Below are positions 1 to 6,482 of a stretch of 46,198 nt of DNA, piece by piece. The notes under the pieces were generated by a model. The model did no database searches and was not told the origin of the DNA. It was given only the letters and a program-made list of their open reading frames with translations. Made by a program: the position numbers and the translations under genes. Source of the DNA: Cyanobacteria bacterium CYA (GTDB taxonomy: Bacteria; Planctomycetota; Phycisphaerae; Phycisphaerales; UBA1924); assembly GCA_008363215.1 (NCBI GenBank), contig RHKP01000029.1, positions 1 through 46,198 of the forward strand, written 5' to 3'. Positions within the stretch are counted from its first letter, which is position 1, and the number at the start of each line of letters is the position of its first letter.

Positions 1-163
1 GATTCGCCTCGGCCCTGGTGCTCGTGAGGGCAGGCATCAGCAGCGAAATGACGACCATGATGACGCCGAGCACGACCAGCAGTTCAACAAGACTGAACGC
101 CCGTTCGCGTGGGCCGCCGAACTTGCGTACACGTCTGCCTCGGCCTCTGCTTGACATGATCAT
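1..163 (-). CDS. Pseudopilin-type protein, N-terminal part (runs off the left edge)
   Basis: The 54 visible residues begin MIMSSRGRGRR and carry a type IV pilin-like signal: a short basic leader, then RAFSLVELLVVLGVIMV and a hydrophobic helix ending SLLMPAL. The Glu five residues after the predicted cleavage point is present. The residue before the Phe is Ala, where prepilin peptidases usually need Gly, so processing is less certain than in a canonical pilin. Proteins of this class are very common in planctomycetes and act as pseudopilins of type II secretion-like machines or as surface proteins. AGGTGG lies about six bases before the first ATG (163); a second in-frame ATG sits at 157. The gene diverges from the Cys-rich cassette at 323 and may belong to the same system. 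The C-terminal part is outside the window. Confidence 0.75.
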   Translation of the reverse strand, partial: MIMSSRGRGRRVRKFGGPRERAFSLVELLVVLGVIMVVISLLMPALTSTRAEAN

Positions 164-210
164 TTTGCCACCTGATCTATAAAATTGTGGTGGAAAACCT
201 CCGTTGTCCC

Positions 211-240
211 TTGACAGCGTACGGCGCCCCGAGGTAGATT
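211..240 (+). promoter_or_regulatory. Candidate sigma70-type promoter of the Cys-rich cassette
   Basis: A perfect TTGACA (211-216) is followed after 18 bases by TAGATT (235-240), which matches three to four positions of a -10 box. The predicted start of transcription falls at the edge of the 18-bp tandem repeats, which would then form the 5' untranslated leader of the gene at 323. Planctomycete promoters are poorly characterised, so this is a pattern match only. Confidence 0.4.
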
Positions 241-242
241 GC

Positions 243-294
243 AACGGCCTCGTCGGGGCGAACGGCCTCGTCGGGGCAAACGGCCTCGTCGGGG
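243..294. repeat. 18-bp tandem repeat, nearly three copies
   Basis: The unit AACGGCCTCGTCGGGGCG occurs at 243-260, again at 261-278 with one change, and as 16 bases at 279-294. It lies between the candidate promoter and the ribosome binding site of the gene at 323. The frame through it is open and encodes RPRRGE/RPRRGK/RPRRG, but a strong Shine-Dalgarno and a signal peptide start downstream of it argue that it is untranslated leader. Confidence 0.9.
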
Positions 295-322
295 ATGGTG
301 TTCTTCTTCGGAGGACCTGACG

Positions 323-703
323 ATGAAGTGGTTCACAACTCAAATCGCCTTGCTGGGAGCAGTCACGGCCATCGCGGCCGGAGCGTGTTATCTCACGAAG
401 TCCGATCCCGCGTATACCGGCGAGGAGAAGGCGCCTTGCACGGGAAACGCTGACAGTCTCTGCGCACGATTTGTTGTTTGTCCGCAAGGAATCGTGTGCG
501 ACAGCACTTGGTACACCGGCTGGAAAACCTGCTTCCCAGCGACCATTACAGTGCCTGCGAGAGATCGTTGGCAGGGCATTGTCAACCCGGCGACGGGATG
601 CTGCGTGGGCGGTGTGGACATTGGTCCGAGCGGCACTGTGACCTGCACGATTCCGTGGGACACGGTGGGGGGCCAGGAGTGCCTTATCCCGTTTCCCGGG
701 TGA
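323..703 (+). CDS. Small secreted Cys-rich protein (cassette A)
   Basis: The 126-residue product starts with a Sec-type signal (MKWFTTQIALLGAVTAIAAGA). It then has ten cysteines (22, 39, 47, 53, 59, 70, 93, 94, 108, 120) in about 105 residues, which points to a disulfide-bonded exported protein. GGAGG at 310-314 is eight bases before the ATG at 323 and decides this start over an open frame reaching back to 239. I recognise no family. It is followed after 5-20 bases by an anchored protein and then by a MauE-like remnant. The second cassette (3448-3846) has the same class of protein next to an intact MauE domain. MauE proteins are known to help form disulfides in the very Cys-rich small subunit of methylamine dehydrogenase, so a similar maturation link here is an inference. 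Base composition is less GC-rich than in the housekeeping genes. Confidence 0.75.
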   Translation: MKWFTTQIALLGAVTAIAAGACYLTKSDPAYTGEEKAPCTGNADSLCARFVVCPQGIVCDSTWYTGWKTCFPATITVPARDRWQGIVNPATGCCVGGVDIGPSGTVTCTIPWDTVGGQECLIPFPG

Positions 704-723
704 GGGCGATGAGAGCGCAGCAT

Positions 724-1704
724 ATGAATCAGCGAACATGCCGGTGTTGGGGCGTTCTGGTTTGGTTCTTCATCGCGATTCTGACGTGCGGCGCAAATCT
801 TACACTTGCACGGGGTCTCGATCCCGACAAACAACAGCAACTGCAGGCGCTCCTTGCTCGGGTACCTCTCCCGGAAGCCTATTCTGTCCGAGGTCATCGG
901 TATCGTGATGGGGAGGAAAACCCCAGCGAGCAGATTGAAGCCTGGATTGCCATGGACTGGTGTGTCTGGCTGCAATCAAAGGTAGAGCCTGTAATTGGTT
1001 TCGCACCCTTTGAATACTTTCATGGCACCGACCTGGCGAGTTGGCGCTACCACTTCTCGCGGCGAGTAGCCGAACGGTCAGATGAGTTTCGCGTGTGGCG
1101 TCGCAGCGGGGCTGAGCAGATGTGTTCGCCCCTGTATCTTATCCGAGTGCTCAGGAACGCCGGCGCCGAAGTCGATAAGATCGCCGATATTGACTCCGAA
1201 CTGACGGAAGTGACGCTCAGTCATCCACAACTGTTTCCCAAGGGTACGAGGTTGTCCTTCGACCGCAGAAATGGCTGGATCAAGCATTTGACGGTGCTTG
1301 GCCGAGACGGCGACGTTGTGAGTGAGACCCGATTTGAGGATTGGAGGCAACTTGCCTCGGGAAAGTCTGTACCGTTTCAGATTTATGTTGATCTGCCAGG
1401 CTCAAGCCCGATCAACATGATGGTATTGATGACTCAGGCCGAGGAGGTTTCTGCGACAACTCCGCCGGCGCGCCTACCAATGGCTTCCGACTTCATCATT
1501 GTCGACCAGATCGAAGGTATGAGCAAGAAGGCCGATGGAACTGTGTTGGGCCCCATCGAACGGGGGGTGGAGCCCACCGGGGTCACGTCCAGCCGCCCTC
1601 CGGGGACGACCGGGCCTGGTTCGCGCACGGTCATGCTCATCGGCGTCGGGCTCATCCTGCTCGCCGGCATCGTCTTCGGCATCCGGCGCTGGAAGGGCGC
1701 GTGA
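724..1704 (+). CDS. Secreted protein with C-terminal membrane anchor (cassette A)
   Basis: The 326-residue product has a signal peptide (CWGVLVWFFIAILTCGANLTLA), a globular ectodomain of about 260 residues, and a single hydrophobic helix near the C-terminus (TVMLIGVGLILLAGIVFGI) followed by the short basic tail RRWKGA. This topology leaves the ectodomain outside, held by its C-terminus. A Pro/Gly/Thr-rich stretch of about 30 residues precedes the anchor. No sorting motif such as LPXTG or PEP is visible, and I recognise no domain. Start choice is open: ATG 724 has GAGAG eight bases upstream, while ATG 709 (five residues longer) has a poorly spaced GAGGG. The stop overlaps the ATG of the MauE-like remnant at 1704, which suggests coupled translation. 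The protein at 3870-5003 has the same architecture and neighbours, though the sequences are clearly diverged. Confidence 0.75.
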   Translation: MNQRTCRCWGVLVWFFIAILTCGANLTLARGLDPDKQQQLQALLARVPLPEAYSVRGHRYRDGEENPSEQIEAWIAMDWCVWLQSKVEPVIGFAPFEYFHGTDLASWRYHFSRRVAERSDEFRVWRRSGAEQMCSPLYLIRVLRNAGAEVDKIADIDSELTEVTLSHPQLFPKGTRLSFDRRNGWIKHLTVLGRDGDVVSETRFEDWRQLASGKSVPFQIYVDLPGSSPINMMVLMTQAEEVSATTPPARLPMASDFIIVDQIEGMSKKADGTVLGPIERGVEPTGVTSSRPPGTTGPGSRTVMLIGVGLILLAGIVFGIRRWKGA

Positions 1705-1958
1705 TGGCGGGTGTGCGGGGTGTCTTGTTGGGCCTGCCGATCGTCGCCATCGCGCTGGTGTGGGCTGCGGCGGCCTTGGCGAAAGTGCTCACAACCGCCG
1801 ATGCGCAGATGACTTGTTCCCCAAAACCTGATCCGGGCCGCTTCGTGCCGTCGGCAGGCTCCCTCGCCGGTGCGTCGGGCTCGTTCGGAAGCGAACGAGG
1901 ATTCCTTGCTGGCGCTTCGGGCTGGTTCGGAAGCGGCGACCAGCGCCCCGCGTGCTGA
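1704..1958 (+). pseudogene. Truncated MauE/DoxX-like gene remnant (cassette A)
   Basis: The 84-codon frame starts in the stop codon of the preceding gene (TGATG). Its first 30 residues form one transmembrane helix followed by AKV (LLGLPIVAIALVWAAAALAKV). This resembles the first helix of the MauE-like protein at 2170-3435 (FLIGSIAALFVVAGAAKI). After about residue 36 the product turns into two copies of a 14-residue repeat (GSLAGASGSFGSER / GFLAGASGWFGSGD) encoded by a 42-bp tandem repeat, and it ends without the remaining three helices. I read it as a MauE gene cut off by a repeat element. Position is the best support: in both cassettes the MauE gene is the last gene. A short unrelated membrane peptide is the alternative. 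Confidence 0.45.
1857..1940. repeat. 42-bp imperfect tandem repeat, two copies
   Basis: Units 1857-1898 and 1899-1940 align over their whole length and both contain the core GGGCT[CG]GTTCGGAAGCG. The start of the first unit (GGCTCCCTCGC) recurs at 23682-23709 in the gap between yjbQ and rnr, so this looks like a dispersed planctomycete intergenic repeat. The following stretch 1941-2169, up to the end of the convergent MauE-pilin gene, holds no gene I can support. Confidence 0.7.
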
Positions 1959-2169
1959 ACCGCAGTGGTCGTGTTCGGTGCGGTGATGGGGGCGGAAACC
2001 CGACGCACTTGCCGGCGATGCTGAGGAATGTGCGATTTCAGTGTCCCCCCGGGGGCCGGGGCCGGGGGCAGGAAGCAGGAGCACGCGGAGGTGGCGGAGG
2101 GAGCGGAGAAACCCGAGGGCTGCCGCGGGGCTCCCAACACCATGGGAACATGGCTGGCTGTTCTGTGAA

Positions 2170-3435
2170 CTATCGGCGCAGAATGTCGCATCCGAGCACG
2201 CCGTCCGGCGTATGGTGCAGCCTCGGCCAGTCGCGGTAATGATACGACCACTCCGGCCTCGCGGTCCCGCCATCGGCGTCGACGATCGCGGCGGCCGCAT
2301 CCGTGCCCGCGAATCTGTCTGCGGAGCCGTCATACATCGCCGCCATGAGACTGGCTCTGGGCGCGTTCATCCAATCATTGAGCCCGTTCCACCCCCCCGT
2401 CTGAAGAACCAGCAATGACTTTGCGGCCGGGAAGCGAACTTCTGATGACCTTGTAAGACCGGTCTGGCGGGCGGGATCGCCGAGTCGGGACTCAGGCCGC
2501 CAGTACTCTGGCCGAGCGATGAAGGCGCACGGATAACTGTAACTCGTCATCGCGAATGAGGTATCACCGGCCTCGGTCCGCGAGAGAGGTTCCTGGGGCG
2601 ACCAGAACGCATCCTCCGGCACTTGCCCGTCGTAGTACGCGTCGGCAAGCGCGATGGGCCATGCGAGGCATGACAAGAAGTATGGAAGTTCAAACTCCGC
2701 TTCGCGGGAACGCCACCGTAAGGTCGAAACGGGACCAGCGGGATCCAGGAAAAGCGGATGGGCGTCCGACCAGTCACTCGCGTACTGCGTGAGAACCGCC
2801 GCGTGCTGCTTCAAGTTGGACCGGTCGACGGATAGCCTTGCGAAAGCCCGGACTCGGCCAAGAACGGGAATCAGAATCGCGATCAGCAACGCAAGAATAC
2901 CGATCGAAACAAGCATCTCAATCAGTGTGAATCCTCGTGCTCGTCCCCGGCTGGTCGATGCTGTCGAGTCCGGGGTGCCATCGCGATGGTGCCGCGGCTT
3001 TCGATACGCGACGAACCAGCCAGTACAAAGCAGGGCGATCAGCGCGCCATTTCGATACAGCAGAGCGTGTGCCTCCCGTTCGAACGCCCCAACCCGGAGC
3101 AACTCGCCCAGGCACTTGCGCTCTGGTACATACCCTGCTGCCACATGCGCCGCGTACACAGCAGAGAACGCAAACAGTACCCCGGCGAGCAGCAGGGTCA
3201 GGAGACGCTGGCTATAGCCGAGCAGCCACGCCAGACCTAAGCCAAGTTCAAGAACTGGTAGTAAGACCGAGACAGTCGAGCGCACGGCGTCCGGAATCAG
3301 TCGCCACGAGTCGAGACTCTGGCGGAAAAGATCCATATCGTAGATCTTCGCGGCACCTGCCACGACGAAGAGTGCCGCAATCGATCCGATCAGGAACTTG
3401 GCAATGTGCGCCTTGGTTATTTGATTTGCAGCCAT
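2170..3435 (-). CDS. MauE/DoxX-type membrane domain fused to a pseudopilin
   Basis: The 421-residue protein has two parts in one uninterrupted frame. Residues 13-144 form four hydrophobic helices of the MauE/DoxX type (VVAGAAKIYD near 25-33, LELGLGLAWLLG near 62-73), with one Cys at 108 (RKCLGELLR). A basic linker (145-167, RKPRHHR...SRGRAR) leads to a prepilin signal, G168-FTLIE with Glu173, a hydrophobic helix to about 190, and a soluble C-terminal part of about 230 residues like planctomycete pseudopilins. Four helices would return the chain to the cytoplasm, where prepilin peptidase cuts, so cleavage at G168 would release a MauE protein and a pseudopilin from one product. That processing is inference. 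MauE is known for disulfide maturation of the methylamine dehydrogenase light chain. The start is 12 bases after the Cys-rich gene, the last of a three-gene operon. Confidence 0.85.
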   Translation of the reverse strand: MAANQITKAHIAKFLIGSIAALFVVAGAAKIYDMDLFRQSLDSWRLIPDAVRSTVSVLLPVLELGLGLAWLLGYSQRLLTLLLAGVLFAFSAVYAAHVAAGYVPERKCLGELLRVGAFEREAHALLYRNGALIALLCTGWFVAYRKPRHHRDGTPDSTASTSRGRARGFTLIEMLVSIGILALLIAILIPVLGRVRAFARLSVDRSNLKQHAAVLTQYASDWSDAHPLFLDPAGPVSTLRWRSREAEFELPYFLSCLAWPIALADAYYDGQVPEDAFWSPQEPLSRTEAGDTSFAMTSYSYPCAFIARPEYWRPESRLGDPARQTGLTRSSEVRFPAAKSLLVLQTGGWNGLNDWMNAPRASLMAAMYDGSADRFAGTDAAAAIVDADGGTARPEWSYHYRDWPRLHHTPDGVLGCDILRR

Positions 3436-3447
3436 CAGCAGTCCCGG

Positions 3448-3846
3448 TCAGTCGGGATCGCTCTGCGCGCATGCGGACGCCGGATCGACTTTGGACTCAT
3501 GACCCGTTCCGTCCGTTGTACCAAAGCTCGTCACGCAAAGCCCGCCTGAGCAGTGTGCAGGCTTGAATGTGACAGTGCAAGTCGGACTCCAGGTTGAATC
3601 CTTATTCTTGCCGTCTTCGGTCGCGGGCAGAGCGATGGTGATGTACGGATCGCTGACAATCTCGTCCGGGCAGTACACGTCTTGGTTTTCGCCGCACCAG
3701 CGATCGCCGGGGCCCGGGCTCGCGATGAGACTGCATCTCCAAGTCGTGTGGTCGTAGTAGCAGACTCTGGCTCCCGCGGTACCGAACAACAGAGCACCGG
3801 CTCCGAGACCCGCGCAAAGTGTCAACCGTGTCTGTGACTTCATCAT
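3448..3846 (-). CDS. Small secreted Cys-rich protein (cassette B)
   Basis: The 132-residue product starts MMKSQTRLTLCAGLGAGALLFGTAGA, a clear signal peptide. The mature part has eight cysteines (29, 38, 51, 59, 90, 99, 104, 126), an even number that fits four disulfides. AAGGAGG sits seven bases before the ATG at 3846, the best ribosome binding site in this cassette, and excludes longer open starts. It lies between the anchored protein (24 bases upstream) and the MauE-pseudopilin fusion (12 bases downstream) on the same strand, which points to one transcript. It matches the product of 323-703 in size, signal and Cys density, but I see little residue-by-residue identity. It has no recognised family. 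A substrate or partner of the adjacent MauE domain is the likeliest role by analogy with MauA/MauE. Confidence 0.75.
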   Translation of the reverse strand: MMKSQTRLTLCAGLGAGALLFGTAGARVCYYDHTTWRCSLIASPGPGDRWCGENQDVYCPDEIVSDPYITIALPATEDGKNKDSTWSPTCTVTFKPAHCSGGLCVTSFGTTDGTGHESKVDPASACAQSDPD

Positions 3847-3869
3847 CTTGTGTCCTCCTTGTTGGTTCG

Positions 3870-5003
3870 TTACGATGTCTGACTTCCAGGCCGCCGCCAA
3901 ACGCGATGGACAACCAGGAGCATGACCACGCAGGCCGCCGCGCCCGCGGTGAGCCAGCGTGTGCGCACGTATTGTGAGCGCATGGGCAGCCGACCTTCGG
4001 GAATCGCAACGCCCGGCATCATGGCGGCAACCCTGCCGCGTTCGTCGTGCCGAAAGTCGAATAGAAGCGGCACCGGGCCGCGCATTGAGTCGGGTGAATC
4101 ACGTGTTGGACAACGAAGGACTCGCTTGAGATCTCTAGGAGAGGCTCGCTCGACCACATCCACCGCCCATCGGACCGACGGCTCGCCCGGGTGCCCACCC
4201 TCGACCCAAGCCATTGTGACCCACCTCCCGAGTGCGTCGTCATATTCCTGATCGCCCATCAGCCAGGAGCCCGCGCTGTCGCCGCTCTTCGTGTGCCACA
4301 TCTCCTGCGAGCGCACCCGACCTTCGGCATGATCTGGATCCCAGGCCAACTCGATGCGGCTCGTGTACGCTCCATCGGCTGATTGGGCGACGGCGAACAC
4401 CGTTTCGCCGGTTTGCCGGATCTCCGTGATGCGAGCGCCATGATGAGCCATCAAGTGCAGCCCGCCCATCATGACAAAGCCACTCATGTGCCAGACAGTC
4501 GTTGGAGCTCCGGCAAAGTTGGATTCTTTCGGAAATCCGCGAGCCGGGTCTACGCGGGTGATCCGACTCTGCGTCATGGACCAGCCGTCGTCGGGCGTAA
4601 AGACAGTGTCGTAAAACGGCGTTGTCGTACTTGGGTAGGTCTCGTTTTTGCGCATCGACTGTTCACCAGCGATGAAGAGTTCGATCCGCGTGGCTTGGCC
4701 ACCTGCGAACAGCGCTTGATGAAGGGCCTCAAACTCGGCTCGCTCGGGGTGTTCGGGCTTACCGGCAACTGTCCGCGCCAAGGCGTTGTACCGGGATCGG
4801 GCGGTTGCTTCGTCGGGAATGCTCGGACCTGCCCACAGCACGATGTGCGCCGGGGCGATGCTGTCGAGGGTGAAGCCTTCGGCAAACTGCTCTTCGAGCC
4901 AGATCCGGACCGCGTCCAAGTCGATGTCCTGAGTCGGAGCGGGCGCGGCAGACGAGGCGGTGAGAAGCAGCAAGGTCGTTGCAGCAATCCGCCGCAACGT
5001 CAT
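3870..5003 (-). CDS. Secreted protein with C-terminal membrane anchor (cassette B)
   Basis: The 377-residue product begins MTLRRIAATTLLLLTASSAAPAP, a Sec signal. It ends with a single hydrophobic helix (WLTAGAAACVVMLLVVHRVW) and the basic tail RRPGSQTS, so the body is probably exported and anchored by its C-terminus, as in the protein at 724-1704. The ectodomain contains WHMSGFVMMGGLHLMAHHG and is otherwise unfamiliar. I choose ATG 5003. The frame stays open upstream to 5063 through four copies of CATGGG, which would add MGMGMGMG before a second basic region and spoil the signal. No good Shine-Dalgarno precedes 5003, so the start is uncertain. It is the first gene of the cassette B operon. 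I do not recognise the family. Confidence 0.75.
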   Translation of the reverse strand: MTLRRIAATTLLLLTASSAAPAPTQDIDLDAVRIWLEEQFAEGFTLDSIAPAHIVLWAGPSIPDEATARSRYNALARTVAGKPEHPERAEFEALHQALFAGGQATRIELFIAGEQSMRKNETYPSTTTPFYDTVFTPDDGWSMTQSRITRVDPARGFPKESNFAGAPTTVWHMSGFVMMGGLHLMAHHGARITEIRQTGETVFAVAQSADGAYTSRIELAWDPDHAEGRVRSQEMWHTKSGDSAGSWLMGDQEYDDALGRWVTMAWVEGGHPGEPSVRWAVDVVERASPRDLKRVLRCPTRDSPDSMRGPVPLLFDFRHDERGRVAAMMPGVAIPEGRLPMRSQYVRTRWLTAGAAACVVMLLVVHRVWRRPGSQTS

Positions 5004-5034
5004 GAATCGGGAGGGCCCTCGGCTTGCGGCGAGG

Positions 5035-5068
<34 letters not shown>

Positions 5069-5277
5069 GAACATATCAGGTTATCAGTGGCCTGTCAAGG
5101 TGAATACTCTCCCCAAAAGGAACCCGTCCCGGAGCGACGTCCCGCGTTCCTTGCGACGACCGTGGGAACCTCACCTTGAACGCCGAAAAACCCTCATCAC
5201 GTTCCGCCAACGCGGTTTCGGGCGTTTCCGGGCCCCGGCATTGGGTGGTCGAAGCGCCGAAAAGCGCCGCAGAACAG

Positions 5278-5466
5278 GGCTCGGTTGTCGCCGACGAGGG
5301 CTCGTCTGTCGCAATCGGGGGCTCATCGGCCATAGACGAGGCCCCGTCAGCGACTCTTGTGGGCTCGTCTGTCACAGGAGAGGACTCGTTTGTCGCGCTT
5401 GAGGCCTCGGCTGTCGCTCGCGCGGGCTCGCCCGTGGCAGATAAGGGCTGGTCCGCGACACCTTCG
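5278..5466. repeat. 21-bp degenerate minisatellite, nine copies
   Basis: Nine consecutive 21-base units start at 5278, 5299, 5320, 5341, 5362, 5383, 5404, 5425 and 5446. The consensus is close to GGCTCGTCTGTCGC followed by seven variable bases. The period of seven codons keeps a frame open on both strands; the minus-strand frame reads as repeats close to DEPSSAT. I see no plausible start signal or domain around it and treat it as non-coding, but the third-base pattern deserves a look. Confidence 0.85.
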
Positions 5467-5669
5467 CCCCTCCGGGGCTCCGGGGCGTTAGTGCCGCGAC
5501 CTAACCCCGGGCTGCGCCCGGGGCTATGGACCCGGGCCCCTCCGGGGCCGCCCCTTTGGCCGGACCTCGTTTCACTTCGTCTCTCCGTCTCTCCGTCTTT
5601 TTTCCCACGTCGTTCCATCGGTCAGCACCGATCGAGCCCGGGCGCCCCGCATCGGCTCGGAGAGCCGAT
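5464..5669. repeat. Cluster of four short GC-rich palindromes
   Basis: Four inverted repeats follow each other: GCCCC-TCC-GGGGC (5466-5478), CCCCGGGC-TGC-GCCCGGGG (5505-5523), GGCCCC-TCC-GGGGCC (5535-5549) and ATCGGCT-CGGAG-AGCCGAT (5651-5669). All arms are perfect. They look like extragenic palindromes of the kind scattered through planctomycete genomes. None is followed by a T-run, so they are poor intrinsic terminators. Confidence 0.75.
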
Positions 5670-5672
5670 CTA

Positions 5673-5776
5673 CCCAATGCCCATTCCCCATTCCCCATTC
5701 CCCATCCCCCATGCCCAATGCCCAATGCCCAATGCCTAATGCCTAATGCCTAATGCCTAATGCCTAATGCCTAATG
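5673..5776. repeat. Heptanucleotide array upstream of ndk
   Basis: About fifteen 7-base units follow each other: CCCAATG, then three CCCATTC, a transition stretch (CCCATCC, CCCATG), three CCCAATG, and six identical CCTAATG (5735-5776). The variants are sorted in blocks, as expected from slippage spreading point changes along an array. It ends about 65 bases before the ndk start, so copy-number change could alter promoter spacing. The whole stretch 5064-5840 has no gene that I can support. Confidence 0.9.
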
Positions 5777-5840
5777 CCTTCCCCCCCTCCTACACTTCCG
5801 CCCCACAAAAAACACAGGCAAACAGCCAGGAGCAGCACCA

Positions 5841-6311
5841 ATGCAGACCACGTTGATCATCCTCAAGCCCGACGCCGTGCAGCGCGGGCTGATGGGCCGC
5901 ATCATCTCCCGGTTCGAGGAGAAGGGGCTTCAGATCGTCGGGCTGAAGATGATGACCATCTCACAGGATCTGGCCGCCCGTCACTACGAGGCTCACAAGG
6001 CCAAGCCCTTCTACAAGGGGCTGGTCGGTTTCATGACCTCCAGCCCGGTGGTGGTGCTGGCGGTCAAGGGCAACAACGCGATCGCGGTGGCCCGCAAGAT
6101 GATGGGCGCGACCTTCGGCTCCAACGCCGAGGCCGGCACCATCCGCGGCGACTTTGGCGTCTCGAACTCGTTCAACCTGATCCACGGGTCCGATTCGCCC
6201 GAGGCCGCCGAACGCGAACTCGGCCTGTTTTTCACCAGGGGCGAGATCCAGGATTTCGAGCGAGCCGGCGACAAGTGGGTCTACGACTTCGCCGGCGGCA
6301 AGCCCGAGTAA
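5841..6311 (+). CDS. ndk: Nucleoside-diphosphate kinase
   Basis: The enzyme moves the gamma-phosphate of ATP onto other nucleoside diphosphates through a phosphohistidine and balances the (d)NTP pools in the cytoplasm. The 156-residue product is of usual length. It shows the N-terminal QTTLIILKPDAV with Lys9, a Tyr at 49, the loop GTIRGDFG (99-106) and the active-site signature NLIHGSDSPEAAERE, with the catalytic His at 115. AGGAG lies eight bases before the ATG. The gene stands alone: a repeat island lies upstream and a strong terminator hairpin (6347-6392) downstream. The 7-base repeat array before it could affect its promoter. Confidence 0.97.
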   Translation: MQTTLIILKPDAVQRGLMGRIISRFEEKGLQIVGLKMMTISQDLAARHYEAHKAKPFYKGLVGFMTSSPVVVLAVKGNNAIAVARKMMGATFGSNAEAGTIRGDFGVSNSFNLIHGSDSPEAAERELGLFFTRGEIQDFERAGDKWVYDFAGGKPE

Positions 6312-6346
6312 GGTCGCGCCCCGTTGGGTCTTGAACGCATGAGACG

Positions 6347-6392
6347 CCGGAGAAGTGCCCGCCGGCGGGTACCTCTCCGGGTTTGTGTTTTT
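6347..6392 (+). terminator. Rho-independent terminator of ndk
   Basis: Arms of 16 bases (6347-6362 CCGGAGAAGTGCCCGC and 6365-6380) pair with two mismatches around a two-base tip. GTTTGTGTTTTTG follows immediately. It lies 35 bases after the ndk stop. Confidence 0.8.
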
Positions 6393-6422
6393 GCCTGTTC
6401 GAACGACTCGGATGTTGTTGAC

Positions 6423-6456
6423 CCGGACTTGTGGGTGACGACGCCCACGAGTCCGG
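6423..6456. terminator. Stem-loop between convergent ndk and the PAPG-CTERM gene
   Basis: Arms 6423-6435 (CCGGACTTGTGGG) and 6444-6456 pair over 13 bases with one wobble around an eight-base loop. There is no T-run on either side. It may help end or stabilise the transcript of the minus-strand gene at 6483-7016. Confidence 0.45.
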
Positions 6457-6482
6457 CGTCCGACGTGGCATCGGGATCGGTA

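Noticed and set aside
239..322. Extended N-terminus of the cassette A Cys-rich protein through the 18-bp repeats (RPRRGE/RPRRGK)
   Set aside because: A GGAGG at 310 and a signal peptide starting at 323 are much better support; the repeats would place a highly basic stretch before the signal.
388..975. Long open frame on the minus strand opposite the Cys-rich and anchored-protein genes
   Set aside because: No signal peptide, domain or ribosome binding site; its open state is explained by the GC-rich coding strand opposite.
5278..5466. CRISPR array
   Set aside because: Units are directly adjacent and diverged, with no spacers of constant length, no leader and no cas gene.
5076..5739. Proteins with heptapeptide repeats on both strands of the repeat island
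   Set aside because: Flanked by palindromes and microsatellite DNA on both sides with no start signals; the open frames follow from the 21-base period. Kept as a finding only.
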